The notes under the pieces are model-generated. The model saw only the letters and a program-made list of their open reading frames with translations, had not been told where the DNA came from and did not search any database. 64,000 nucleotides of DNA from Cyanoderma ruficeps (taxonomy: Eukaryota > Chordata > Aves > Passeriformes > Timaliidae), in the NCBI GenBank assembly GCA_008694505.1, contig VZDJ01000063.1:2740339-2804338 (forward strand), in the 5' to 3' direction. A program made the position numbers and the translations under genes. Positions 1-11,650 of the stretch are shown in pieces; the first letter of the stretch is position 1; the number at the start of each line of letters is the position of its first letter.

Positions 1-964
1 GTGTCTCACGAACTCTTTAACTGGACACCTCATCAATAGGCAGCCACTTACAGACCATCAGCGCATTAGTGCGGGCCGGCGCTGGCAGGGGCCCACTCCA
101 CCCGTCCTCAGCCCCGTCACTCAGAGGTAAGTTTTCCTGCAGGTGATGGCTCTGGGATGGTGAGTGGGAGTCTTGCTCTGGGGCTGGTGGGTTTGAGAGC
201 AGATGTATGAGAGCCAGGTGGTGTCGACCCACCTGTCCCCCATCACCTGCAGGCCCATATGCAGAGACATTCCTAGAGCGTGAGATGGGCCCTTACGGCA
301 TCTGCAGCACTTTCCTCTTTGCCTTGTGCCTCTGTCCTGGCAGGGGCAGGTGGACAGCAGGAGCTGGGGACCTACTGCAGCTGTGATGGCAGTCCTGCCC
401 CGCATCTCTCCCAGTACCGCGTGCTCACGGAGTCGGTCCCGTTGCCATCCTGGTTTGGCCGCGGTCGGACACTGGGTCTGTCCCTCTTTGCTAAAACTGC
501 TGAGCACAAGCATGCTGGGGATCTGCCAGGCAAGCGTGCCCGGGGGCCCGGGGTAGGGAATAAAGGCAGCAGTCGGAGTATGGGGTAGCGGAGCCGAGGA
601 CAGCGGGACCCCTGGAGCGGTGGGGATACCCCTATGCAGGGGGGACCCCACCCGATGCCGGGGGACCCCGGGTCGGGAGGCGGCTGGGCCGGGCGCCGGG
701 GCCGCTGTCCGCGGTGCTGAAGCCGCGGCCGTGGCCGGGGCGGGCCGGGGGCGCTCCGGGGGTTGGCAGGGGAAGCATGGAGGAAGGCTTGGGCAGGGTC
801 ATGGGGTTCTGGGGGGCTCCTGCTCAGCTCCGCCTTCCCGCTGCGAAGCTGAGGGACATGAGGGATGCGCCCGCCTGGGTCGACAGACACTGGTGAATCC
901 CAGAGCCAGGGAGAACCCGCCAGAGTGGGTTCCCCCGTCTCCCGCCCGGAACAACGGGCACTGC
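1..964. other. Intergenic / HTR3A 3' flank, no gene recognised
   Basis: This stretch lies downstream of the HTR3A stop codon on the minus strand. I see no exon with splice sites or protein-like translation. Positions about 540-780 are strongly GC-rich and CpG-containing. An AATAAA at about 559 is on the plus strand, the wrong strand for HTR3A. No minus-strand polyadenylation hexamer was found here, so the end of the HTR3A transcript is undefined. Confidence 0.5.
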
Positions 965-3900
965 TCAGGCATCCCTCCACACCGACCAGAGGGTGCCCAG
1001 TGTGATGCTGTAAGCCAGGACGGCCGCCAAGTACACCCGGAACAGCAGGACATCCAACACGTAGCCCACTTGCAGCCACTCACGGGCGACGTCGCGGAAT
1101 TCCTCCCGTTTTTCCAGGAGCTGGCGGATGGCTGTGGTCTCGCGCAGGACCTCCTGCAGTGCTGCTGAGCCCTCCGTCCGGCCAGCAAAGGCCAGTGCAG
1201 CCCTCGTGCCCCCCACTGCCCCGCACTCCCGAGGGTCCTCACAGACATAGGGGGTCAGCTTGGCTGAGGGATGAAGAGAAGCAAATGTGAAAAAACTATT
1301 TAGACGGGGAACTGGGATTTGTGAGGGTGAAGTGGCACCCAGTTCACCATACAAAGAATGGCTGTGTAGGTGTAGGTGGCTACAGAGCACCTAGACTCCT
1401 TCAGTTCCCACAGGTCCTCTCTGTGCAATCCTTACCTGTGCTGTCATTGTTCTCCACCTGCCCGGAGGTGTCCAAGCTTTGCATCCTGCTCTGGCTGAAT
1501 TTCTTGCTGTCCCGGATACAGAGCAGGATGGTGGCTCTTTCCAGCAGCAGATGTTTCACCCACTCAGGGACATGAGGTTGCAGGTCTTGCTTGTGCACCA
1601 GCCGCACAATCAGGATGGTCTCTGTCAGGCTGATGACAAGCAGCGCCATGCACACCACGAAGTAGATGCCTGCAGAGGCATCAGTGAGGTGAGTGACCTG
1701 CAAAGGCTCGTGCACAGAGCAGGGGCCCAAGCAAATCCTCCCTGCTCAACTCTCAGGGCCCTGCGGTCTCTGCCACGGCTGCCGTGGCAGCTGGATAGGT
1801 GGAGAGAACCACCGTACCTATCAACGGGGTGCCGACGGCAGTAGCTGGCAATGTGTCGGATACTATAATGAGGAAAACCGAGTAGCCCAGCAGGAGAGTG
1901 ATCTTGAAAGAGACCCTCTCCCCACTGTGGGGAGGTAAGTAGAAGCCCACAATGTCCATAACCATCAGGAAGATGCTTGGGAGCAGCAGGCTGACGGTGT
2001 AGAAGAGGGGGCGTCTCCGGATGACTACCTGCAGGACAGAGATAGAAAAGGCTGTGAAGGGTTGAAACGAGGCCTTCAGCTGGTGTGGCTTTTTGCCAAG
2101 GCAGGTGAGGATGGTGGGAGGTACTAAGGTGAGCCAGAGGAAGGGCTCACTAGCAGGAGCCTCCCACCTGCAGGCAGGAGCTGCAGCACAGAGCAGCAAC
2201 AGGGATGGGGCAAGTCCCTTCCCTCGTGCCACATCCCCGAGAAACACAGCGGCCAAAGGCTCTTACATAGAACTTCATCTCAGCATAGCTGTCACTGCTC
2301 TTGACACTGAACTCCTGGAAGTGGCTGAGGACATAGAGCAGCTCCCACTCTCCCTGGTTCATGAAGACACTTCGGTCGAACTTGACGAGCTCCGGCTGAC
2401 GCCACAGCGAGAGGTTGATATCACGAACTGGGGGGCGGAGGAGAAGTGAGAATTGGGGGTACCCCGCCCAAAGCGCCGGCAACTGCCAGCACCTCCGCAC
2501 CGGGCTGCGTGCCTGCCTTCCCTGCACGCTTCTCCGATCCGCTGGGGCCATCTAGAGGGACGAGTTGCCTTCTGCACGGAGCTTCAGCCCGGCAGAGGTC
2601 CTGCCCGATCCCCCGAGGCCCCTAGCCGAGGGTGTCCCGGCACTCACTGTGGTGCAGCCAGCTGGTGAAGGTGAGAGAGCAGTTCTGGACGTCGAAGGGG
2701 AAGTTGTAGATGTCCAGGCTGCAGGCGGTCATCACTTGGATGGGTTTGAGGTTCTGCACCTCCCCGTGATGGCTGACGTAAACGTAGGGGACGTGTGGGG
2801 ACTTTCCAACATCCACACTGAGGGCATGAGGGACAGAGATGTGGGCTGGAGAGCACTCTGGGCAGATATTCCTTCTGCCAGGTGGCATTTCAGGGGGGAA
2901 CTCCCCAAGAGCCAAGGATTTGCCCCCGTTCTGCTTTTTTGGTAATACCCTTGCAGGCATTTCTGCCTACCACCACCTCTGCACTGCCCAGACTGCTGAA
3001 TTCTCCCAGCCCAAGAAGTGTCTGTGACATTGTCCCAGAGCTCTCAGGGGGCACTGGAAACACCTTAAATCCCCACAGAGTGGGAATGACATCAGATAGC
3101 TCCATGGGAAGGGCCAGCAGCTCTGCAGCTGCCCTTGCATTGTACTGTCTTCACAAAGCCTTTCTCCTGATATCTGGATCTCACCCCCAGCACAGTGAGG
3201 GTAATTATCGATAGCTGTGGTTAGCCAGCATTGGAAATGGCCCAACTGCCGAGCCAATCCCCATCTGCAGCTCCCCAGTGTGGGGAGGCTGCCAGCTCTG
3301 TGCCAGGAATACAAAGCATGGGACAGTACGTGCCCATGGTGAGGGAGGGAGTTCCAGTCCCAGTGTATCTCCCTTGAGACTTTGGCTGCACTCACAACTC
3401 ATTGATGAGGATGTCGGGCACCCAGATGCTCTCTACAGGGAGGGAGATCTGCGTCAGATTGTCGAAGTGAGCTGGGTCCCACTTGAGGAATTCATCTGTC
3501 CAGTGCTGGGGACAATGGAGAGGGGACTTGGTGAGTGAGGTCCTTCTATTCTGCCAGCACACAGACCCCAGGCAAGCACCAAGCAAGCTTCCCACCCATG
3601 GGAGGGAGGGAAGGCTTATCCTTCAGCTTGCACAACACCCAACAATGCAAAACAGGGAGCATGAAAACTGAGCCTGGAGGTCTTTCCAGCCCCCAGGATT
3701 TTTTTCCTCTCACTGCTCTCCTGCAGGATTGCACACTTCTGTCACAGGAAGACATGAGTGTTTGGGGGTGCCTGAATCACGAGGGGGGCCAGCAAGGAAG
3801 GGGTGAGGTTTCATAGCTACTCACCTGCCTGTACCAGATGTAAGTGGTCAGCACCTGGTTCTTCTCATCCTGTGGGAAGATGAGAACCGTGTCAGAACGG

Positions 3901-6182
3901 CAGCACTGACACTCTGGAATGTGGGCAGAGCATGCTGGGAGGATGTTGCATGCCAGGTCCTGCGGACACGAGGAACGGGAGCAGAGGACTCACCACACTG
4001 AGGATGGCGTAGACCATCAGGTCGATGGCCACGTTAGTGGTTGTTCGCCAGTCCCGCACAGGCCGGGTGCCCTTCTGGTAGTGTGCCAGGAGGGAGTGGG
4101 ACAGGCGGCGCAGGGCGGGCTCAGGGGGCTCCGGCATCCAGCCCCCGTGCTGGGCACCTGCTGAGCAGAGGGAGGAAAGGAGGGAGCGAGGGAGGCTGAT
4201 TGCCCTGCGGCAGCGGCTGCCACCACCCTGGGGTGTGCCATGCACTGCGGGATGCTGCCGGCTGCCCGCCCGCACTTACCAGTTGGGGTTTCCCATCCAA
4301 CTTAAATAGGAGCATCCTGATGGGAAACAAGCCTGGACACCACAACCATCACCTAATATGTTACTGATACCCTGTGCTGTGCAGGTTGACAGCACTGTGA
4401 CCTTCTCCAGCCTCAGGGGCACACCTGCCAGCCTGCACCTCTCTGGAAAAGTGTCAGGACAGCGGCAGCAGGGAACCACACGCTGCCCCGGGGTTTCATA
4501 CCATTCGCTCCCTCCAGGGGCATTTCTTTGCTCAGCAGGTGGAAGCGTTGAAGGTTAGAGATGAAGCAGGGTGCTAAATTCATTTATTAGGTATCTCGGT
4601 GTTCGCTTCCAGTGAAAACAGTCCCTTCATTGGTGCCAGCAGCATCAACCAAGGGCAAATTGCTTTCAGCACCATGTCCTCACTAGCAGGCAGCTGGAAC
4701 ACCATGGCTGGGCCAGGGCAGCAGTGCTACACTTGTGGCTGTGCTCTGCAGCACACCCAGCCTCAGAGTACAATTCCAGCATAATGGAAGAGACTAATTG
4801 GAATAGATCTATGGGAACTTGGGAAAAGCTGCTGGAAGAGAATTTTAATCTGTATTTTAAGCTAAAAAAAGAAAAAGCAGCAGCCTCAGCCCATCTGACA
4901 TTGCTCACAAGTGGTAATACTGGGGAGCCAGCCAGGTGCATGATGCACACCCAGGCAGGCATGAACCAACAGAGGCAGTGAGATGGGGGAGAGGCAGCAA
5001 TTAGGGTGGGGAAAGGAAATACAGGCACTGCCATCACCATGCTTGGGCCAAGTGGCCTTTCCTGCTGCAGCTGGTGGCAGCTGGCTCACGCTTGCGCTCC
5101 TCCTTGCACCTTCTTTTCCTCACATCCGTGCCACCCATATCTGCATCAGGATGCTCTGGCAGCAGGAAAATGGCTTTGCAGAGGGAAGACTGGGCTGGGT
5201 CCACCTCATATGCCCTTTGCCTTTGCTCCAGACACTGTGCTGGTCTGGTCAGCCCAAATCTGTGCCAGGGTTGTGCCAGCAACTCACCTGGTGCAACTTA
5301 GCACAGCCCTGGCACAGCCCTAACACCTGGGAATCTGTCTGCACAGACCTTCTTACCTCCTGGTCAGCATTGCTGAGGGTGAGTATCACTCTGCCCACTC
5401 CTTTTCTGCCACCTTTGATGTGCTAATGGTGGGAAAAGGTTTGGGAGTTGGGTGACAGGAGCTACATGACCTATCCAGAGATCTGAGTCACTCGCCTGCT
5501 GAACACTTTCAGCCGGGCTGGTGCAAAACACCTCAAGGATTTTTGTGCTATTTCCCAGTAATGTTAGATGAGAAAATAACAATGGAATAACAAGGAAATA
5601 TGTTGGCCATCAATTTTGCACTGCACAGAGCTGCAATTACAAACTACAGGCATAGCATTGTGCCCGAAACCCAGCTCTAGGTTATGAGGGACTAAACATT
5701 ATATTGGAGAAAGCTCTTCATCAGACAGGGGGCTCAGGCAGCATCCCTCAGGCAGTGGAGTGCAGGCAGGAGACCCCCACGTCTCTCTGTCCTCAGGGCT
5801 GGCTCTCAGCACAGCTCCAGAGTACCTCAAGACTCCGCAGTGATGAACCCCCAGAGCAGAGGTGGGTTTTAAGGCTACATTTGCTTGCTGCCAGTGTTAC
5901 CCAGGCAGGATGCGCCTTCAGGCTCTGCACTGGAGCTCTCCCATGCCCCAGCTTCTCCCAGGTATGTCACTTCCCAATAGCATGAAGGCTTTCCTCAAGA
6001 GCAGCCTTTGCCTGCCTCTCAGCAAAGCTCAAGTTCTGGGAAGGTGCTGCTCCGTGCCAGGAGCACCCTGCTCTGCCTCAGCTCCCCAGCCCTGCCCACG
6101 GGTCCCTCACCTTACCTGGGCTCTGTAGCGTCGAGGCCAGCGGCAACAGGGCCAGGAGCGCCCCGAGAGCCGTGGGCACCAT
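965..6182 (-). CDS. HTR3A: 5-hydroxytryptamine receptor 3A (5-HT3A), complete, 9 coding exons
   Basis: Serotonin-gated Cys-loop cation channel subunit of the plasma membrane, mainly neuronal. Exons in transcript order: 6182-6116, 4160-3994, 3869-3825, 3505-3396, 2817-2648, 2427-2267, 2028-1818, 1669-1436, 1263-965. Phases close to 487 aa (human about 478). The first exon encodes a hydrophobic signal peptide (residues 1-22). Loop motif WYRQ ends exon 3. The Cys-loop is C162-C176 ([15 protein letters not shown]). M1 is about 247-268, M2 about 278-298 ([15 protein letters not shown]), M3 about 312-336, and M4 is at the C-terminus. M1-M3 are nearly identical to mammalian 5-HT3A. The pre-M4 helix keeps three arginines in [13 protein letters not shown], which in the family give low single-channel conductance. 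The exon 2 acceptor is a CAGCAG tandem, so 4160 or 4157 could be used. HTR3A is preferred over HTR3B because of these M2, M3 and pre-M4 matches. Confidence 0.95.
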
Positions 6183-6870
6183 GGATCCGCTGGCTCCAGG
6201 CGCCGCCGGCTCGGCGGAGGACTGAGCGGAGCAGGGAGGCAGGCGGCACTCGGATGGCTTTCCCCCCGCCGTCGGGTTTTTGAGAACGCCCAGTTAATCT
6301 CGCGATCAGCCTCTCCCGCTGCATCAAGTTTCAGGCTGGGAGGATGCGAGTGGGGCCCACCCAGCTATCCCCCCCCCAACCCCCGCCCAGCTTCAAAAGA
6401 GCTTCCCCATCCTCTGCCCAGATGCCTGCTTGTGGCAAAGCGGGTTTTGGGGTACCGGCATCATGCCCACGGGCAGTGGGGGGCAGGATGGCAGGAGAGG
6501 ATGCTGCAGGTGCCAGGGCTGCACCAGGAGATCCTCAGCAGTTAAAAAGACGGGGAAAACCCTCTGAGAGGCAGGGAGGGGAGCTTGTCCAGGGATGTGC
6601 AACTGACACAGGGTGGGTTTCCATTCAGCAGGGGAGAGAGGAGTTCTGGATGTACCGGGCTTCCCTCCAGACCCTGCGGCAGTTGGGTCTGTCCCGCTGA
6701 CAGTGGCTCTGGCAGTCGCAGTTGGGGGCAGCGTGTGCAGCCAGCCCTTGGCATCTCTGCCTGGGGCAGCAGCTTTCCCCCAACCCCTTCGACCTGCACC
6801 CACACCGGGTCCGTTTCCACCGCACAATTTGCATTTGCTGTAAATTTCAGCAAACAAAGTGCTTCCTACT

Positions 6871-6884
6871 GGTTTCAGTTTCCC
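6871..6884 (-). promoter_or_regulatory. ISRE-like site upstream of HTR3A
   Basis: The minus-strand reading GGGAAACTGAAACC matches the interferon-stimulated response element core GAAANTGAAA. It lies about 0.7 kb upstream of the HTR3A start codon. A single site of this length can arise by chance, so function is inferred only. Confidence 0.3.
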
Positions 6885-7138
6885 AAAACATTTAACACCT
6901 TGGGGCAAACAAGACTAGAAGCAAAGCCCGGTCAAGTATTATTGAGAGTCAAAAGGCCCTCTGTGTCCACCCATGCATGAGTGCCCTGCTCAGGCTGCAT
7001 ATTCATCCCTCCATGTCACAGCACCATAGCCTTGGGCTGGGCAGTGTCCCTCTGCCTGGCAGGGGAGCATCCCCTCGACCCTCAGCCTCTATAATCTTCT
7101 GTATTCCTGTGTATCTACACTGTGCTTGTGTGTTTCAG

Positions 7139-7265
7139 GTGCCTGTGCCCCCACAAAGCTGCCAGTTGCTGGAAATCCTGGGGAAGCGGCGGGCAGGGAC
7201 CAAAGCCTGCGGCAGTGGCGTAGAGCAAATTGCATCAGATGCCGGCATGGAGTCACTTAAACGAG
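7139..7265 (+). other. Exon-like block with splice signals
   Basis: A 127-nt segment is preceded by a pyrimidine-rich tract ending tgtttcag and followed by a good donor, gag|gtaagaa. An ATG (ATGGAGTCACTTAAACGAG) lies shortly before the donor. No homology was recognised and no partner exon was identified. It could be a 5' exon of an unannotated plus-strand transcript or a chance pairing of splice signals. Confidence 0.25.
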
Positions 7266-7575
7266 GTAAGAATTAGTGCGGGGCCCTGATGAACTCCCCC
7301 TTGGCTGCCAACAGCGGTGTCAGGGAGAGAGCGAGAGCAGAGCTGGGGCTAATTTGATTTCTCGGCTCCGTTAGTGGCTGGCAAGTCACCTCCCAGGGAG
7401 CGCCAGCAGCTCACAGCGCTCTCCCCTTATTGAATCTGGGTAATGAAAATCACGGGCAGCGCCACTATGGTGCTGGGGACTGTGCCCCGCTCTGCCCCCT
7501 CTCCTCCAGCCTCCTGCGTCTGCAGCCGGCAGGATGAGACCGAGGGGGTGTGGACTGCTCCAGTGGAGCCTCTGC

Positions 7576-7872
7576 TGCAGCATCATTAACTCTGAATTTT
7601 CTCCCTTGGGTTTTACATCTTCATCTTAAAGAGATTTTAATGTAGTTCCTATCAGCCCTCCTGTTATTGGATATCTAATTAGCGTGATCTACTGTAGCCT
7701 CGTGTTACGGGCGCACGCAGGGGGCTCTTGCGGGACATTTTGTGGGACGGCTGATATCAATCGGCAGCGCCCAGATCAGATTTACTTTCCGAAATAGCAT
7801 AATGGGATTTTATTAGCCCTGTAATCTGCTGCACGGTAATTGCTTTTCTGGGAATCGAAGTGCTCAGCGCCT
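7576..7872. promoter_or_regulatory. Candidate conserved non-coding element
   Basis: An AT-rich block of about 300 bp sits in a GC-rich neighbourhood. It holds several homeodomain-type cores (ctaattagcg, ggtaattgc, gattttatta) and a ttattgg (inverted CCAAT), with stop codons in the frames read. This composition is typical of vertebrate developmental enhancers. Conservation cannot be tested here, so the call is inference. Confidence 0.35.
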
Positions 7873-7989
7873 GGGGCTTCCCACAGCTCAGCCCTGCATC
7901 CTGTCCAGCCTCTGCTGCAGCCAGGCATGGCAGCATCGCTGCACCGGGATGGATGGGCACTCAGGCCTCTCCTGGAGCAGCCACGCTGC

Positions 7990-8038
7990 GAGCAGGCTCC
8001 CTAGCTGGGCGAGCAGGTTCCCTAGCTGGGCAAGCAGG
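7990..8038. repeat. 21-bp direct duplication
   Basis: The unit gagcaggYtccctagctgggc occurs at 7990-8010 and 8011-8031 with one difference, then partially to 8038. It is a small local tandem duplication with no visible function. Confidence 0.6.
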
Positions 8039-10924
8039 TATTCAGCCCAGAGGTGCAGCAATCTCAGAGGCTGGGGGGAGCACAGGGCCACAAGCACAAG
8101 ACCCCCCAACATGTGATGGCACAAGTGAGGCTCTGCATCCCCTCCTCACCCAATCTGACCTCATCCCTAGTCCTGGGTGCACAGCATCGTGCACTATATT
8201 CCTTCGGCAGCTCCCACTCCATGCCATGGAATGTGCTGGGGGCTGTTGAGCATTGGCAGGAGCATGGCTGGGCTCTGCACAGGATGGGTGTGGTAGCCAG
8301 GCTGGGGATCAAAGTGGGAACAGGGAGGGAGGCCACAATTGTGGTGCTTGCCGGTGCAGAGAGGGCAGGAGAGGGAAGCAGCTCTCCTTCAGGCTGCCAG
8401 TGCTCGCCTTTCAGAGCGCATTTGGAGCGTCAAAAACAATAAAGCATCAGCAAGGAGCCCTGGCAGCACAGCTGCCTGATGGCCCCGGCCCCATCACGCG
8501 CCCGAGGCCGCCCATTACAGAGGCTCATGCTCCCCGAATTGCATGTCTGCTATGATTTAACGCTGCGAGACACGAAATAAACACCGCAGGCAGGCAGGGC
8601 TGCCGGCATGGGCACGACCAGGCTCACAGCAGCCCCCGCTCCCGTGGCACCCTGCACCCAGGGACAGTGGTCCTCTGGGAGGCCTGGGCTTGCTTGCATC
8701 CCTGGGTCTGCAAAGGGCCAGGGGGACACACAGGATCCTTCCTCTGGCACTCACCTTGTGCAGCTCCAGGACCGAAGAACAGACTAAATGCTGTGAACAG
8801 CTGCTCAGTGTGGTGCCCTTGGCTAATTTAGATTAATTTAGGGATGCTGGTAGCTTTGTCCCATGGGTGCAAACTGCATGGCCCTTGGAGAAGCCAAAAA
8901 TTGCCCATGCCAGGTACCAAGCCAATTCTCACCCCAGTGAAGGAGCCCAAAGCTTTTAAATCCCCCAGAGAAGGGATGGGAGCGCTTTCCTTTCAAGTCC
9001 TCTCTTTCATTAGACACCCTTCAGGTGTTTGCAATATTCTGCCACTGTTTCATTACCACTTAAGCCAGACAATAACTACATGAAGGTATTTGGAGCCCAT
9101 TGCTGTTAATGAAGGAGATCTGGCTGATACTGAGTGGGACCGTAACTCTCCGTCACAGGCTGAGCACCATCCAAAGTCAGGCAAGAATTGCCTTGCTGAG
9201 CGCGGACCTGTCTTGCATGACTGTCTTTTCCTTTTTCCTTTTATTTTTGAAGGACACCTGTGTCAGAGGCTCACTGGGCAGGAGAGGGACAGTGGGCTAC
9301 AGTGCTGTCGTGGCCGTGTGCTGCCACCTTGGAAGTGTCCCCATCCCCAAGGCAGGTTTGCAGCAGGTATTGTGCATGTGATGACTGCCTTGATGTAAAA
9401 GCCTCCTGTCTGAAAAAGTCTTTCAGAAATCCTTCTGCTTCTTGTTTCTGCTGAAATTCAATCCATGGAGGACTGTGGCAGCGCTGGAGACGTTGGACAT
9501 GGTGCAGTGTGTGGGAACAGCCCTGGAGGAGACAGTGCTAAGAGACAGTCCACTCAGGTTTGGGGTTTTATCTTGGATGTAACAGTGCTGTGACTGCACT
9601 TAGTGCTGCAAACAAATTGTTCTACACCCTAGTTAATTATCACAGCATTAATCAGGCTGATAAACATTAAACACGGCCTGGACAAACCTGGAGCTAAAAA
9701 TATGGGTCTGGGTTTATCTTTGTCACAGAGACATTCAGAATTTTTATGATTTTTTTTTTAAGGTAGGAAAATCCTGAGAACTGTTATCTGAGCAACAAAG
9801 TTTGGGTAGAGCACCATTCCCTCCACAGTTCATGGGGGTCCCAGAGTGAAAATCACAGTGCCTCGCACTACCTCCCTATCTCTCACTATTAATGGTCTGG
9901 TAGGCTCCCAAAATGAGTGGAATTTCTTACTTTGTTGCATTTAAGCTTCACTGGTTGTCTCGTTTTTCCTTTGCACATCAGGGAAATTGGCTAACACCAG
10001 CTTCCTCAGTCTTACCTTATCTACACTGCTACTTCCTCCCTCTTGTCTCCCAAATTCCTCATCTGGAGTACCTGTGAGAACCAAGGAACTGAGACAATCT
10101 CAGAACAGCCATCGTCGAGGTCCCCACACCTCTTCCAAAACAAAAGGCAAGGAACGGTTTGTGACTACCCAGGAGAAATCCAAGTGTAGGAGATGCCCAC
10201 TCAGTTGGGAAAGGGCATTTTCACAGGAGAATTGGCAACCAGGTTAAGGCAGTGGCACCATGTGACAGCTCCGCTGGAAACGCCAATGCCATCAGTGTCA
10301 CAGGAACTTCAACGCCCGGTGGGGACAAACCCAGGCTGACGATCTCAACTAACACATTCCTGATGAGGCAGGACAGTTTTTCGCCAGTTTCTCCCAAGAG
10401 AGCTGAGCCCCACTGGCTCTTCAGGTGGAGCCAAATTGCCCAGGTGCCTGAGCCACATCTCATCCACGGGACTGACGGCTGCGCTGCTGACAGCGTGGGG
10501 TCTGCACAGATACTCCTGGATCCTGCACAGCCCCCGGGGCTGGGACATCTCCATTTCAGTGTCGTTTTATTAAGAGAAAGGTAGAATCCAGGCTGTGCAG
10601 AGAACACATAGCCCTTTTTGGCTCAGCAAATCTGAAATTTGCTGATTTACCCAGGCCAGACAAAGCATGGGTATGGATGGAGCAGAAAGCAGGTGCCGGG
10701 CCCTCGTTGTTTTGAACCTTTTCCTCGCGGTTTTCCCCTGGGGCGCATCCACCCCTGGAGCATCCCAGTCCTTTCTGCATCCTCCATCGGCCGCCCTGCT
10801 TGCAGCTTCCCGCCCGGGCAGCACCGGGACAGCGCAGGCAGGTACGTGTCAGATGCAGGACCAAACTAGGGGAGGAGAGTGTTATTATTATTGCAATTAA
10901 AAGAAAATAATTCACTTTTTTCAG

Positions 10925-11650
10925 TATAGAGGGGCGCGGCCAGGGCAGAGCGCCGGCTATGGCCGGTGTTCCCGGTCGCTGGGGTGGGAACGGGAGAGAA
11001 CGGGCTTGGTGGCCGGGGCTATGAGCGGGGATTTCTCGGGGGCGAACACCGCCAGACAGACGGCCGGACACACGGACACGCAGATGGGCACGGGCGGACG
11101 GACGGGCGGGAAGGCGCGGACACGGCGGGCGACGCGGCCGGAACCGGAGCGGCCGCGCGTGCGCGCTGTACGGGGACGGCGCCGCTGCCGGGAGCTCCAT
11201 GACCGCCGAGCTGGGGGCCCGGGGCGGCGGCGGCGAGGTGAGACCGGCGGGGCGAGACCTCGGGGGATGTTGTGGCGGGGGAGCGGCAGGGCGAGACCAC
11301 GGAGCCGCGAGGAGGGTGGCGGACGGCGACCCCCGCGCGGGGCTGGGGCTGCCGCCGGACCGACCCTCCCAGCCCGGCGGCCCCGCTGCGCCCCGAGCCT
11401 ACGGCCCGCGGCCGTTCGGGGCCGGTCCGCAGCGTTTCCCCGCTCCGCGCGCTCTCGGTGCCCCGTCCCGTCGGGCAGCGCTGCTGTCCGCGCGTGTTTC
11501 GTTGGGAATAACGGGCTCCGCGCGGTAACGCGCGCGATGCGCCGGTACCACGGGAAAGGGCTCGGGCCGGCGCTCAGACACCCTCCCGCTCTGCTGGGAG
11601 CAGAAACGGGCGTTCCCTCCCCGCCGCTGTGCAGCATCTCCTGCGGCAAG
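10925..11650 (+). promoter_or_regulatory. CpG island promoter of USP28
   Basis: A dense CpG, high-GC stretch surrounds the first coding exon of USP28 at 11199-11237. It is flanked by AT-rich sequence (a poly-A/T stretch at 10880-10925) on the upstream side. No TATA box was seen close to the start. The pattern fits a broad housekeeping promoter. The transcription start cannot be placed. Confidence 0.65.

Larger units (their letters stand above)
6183..11198. other. HTR3A-USP28 intergenic region
   Basis: About 5 kb between the divergently transcribed HTR3A and USP28. No chain of exons was found. The human gene order has HTR3B here, and I see no Cys-loop receptor translation on either strand. 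Contents worth noting are an ISRE-like site (6871-6884), an isolated exon-like block (7139-7265), AT-rich homeobox-site-rich blocks (7576-7872, about 8410-8590 and 9595-9760), and a 21-bp duplicated unit (7990-8038). Confidence 0.6.

Noticed and set aside
372..1079. 235-codon minus-strand open frame past the HTR3A end
   Set aside because: It overlaps the last HTR3A exon in another frame and is Pro/Arg-rich through a GC-rich stretch; no supporting domain.
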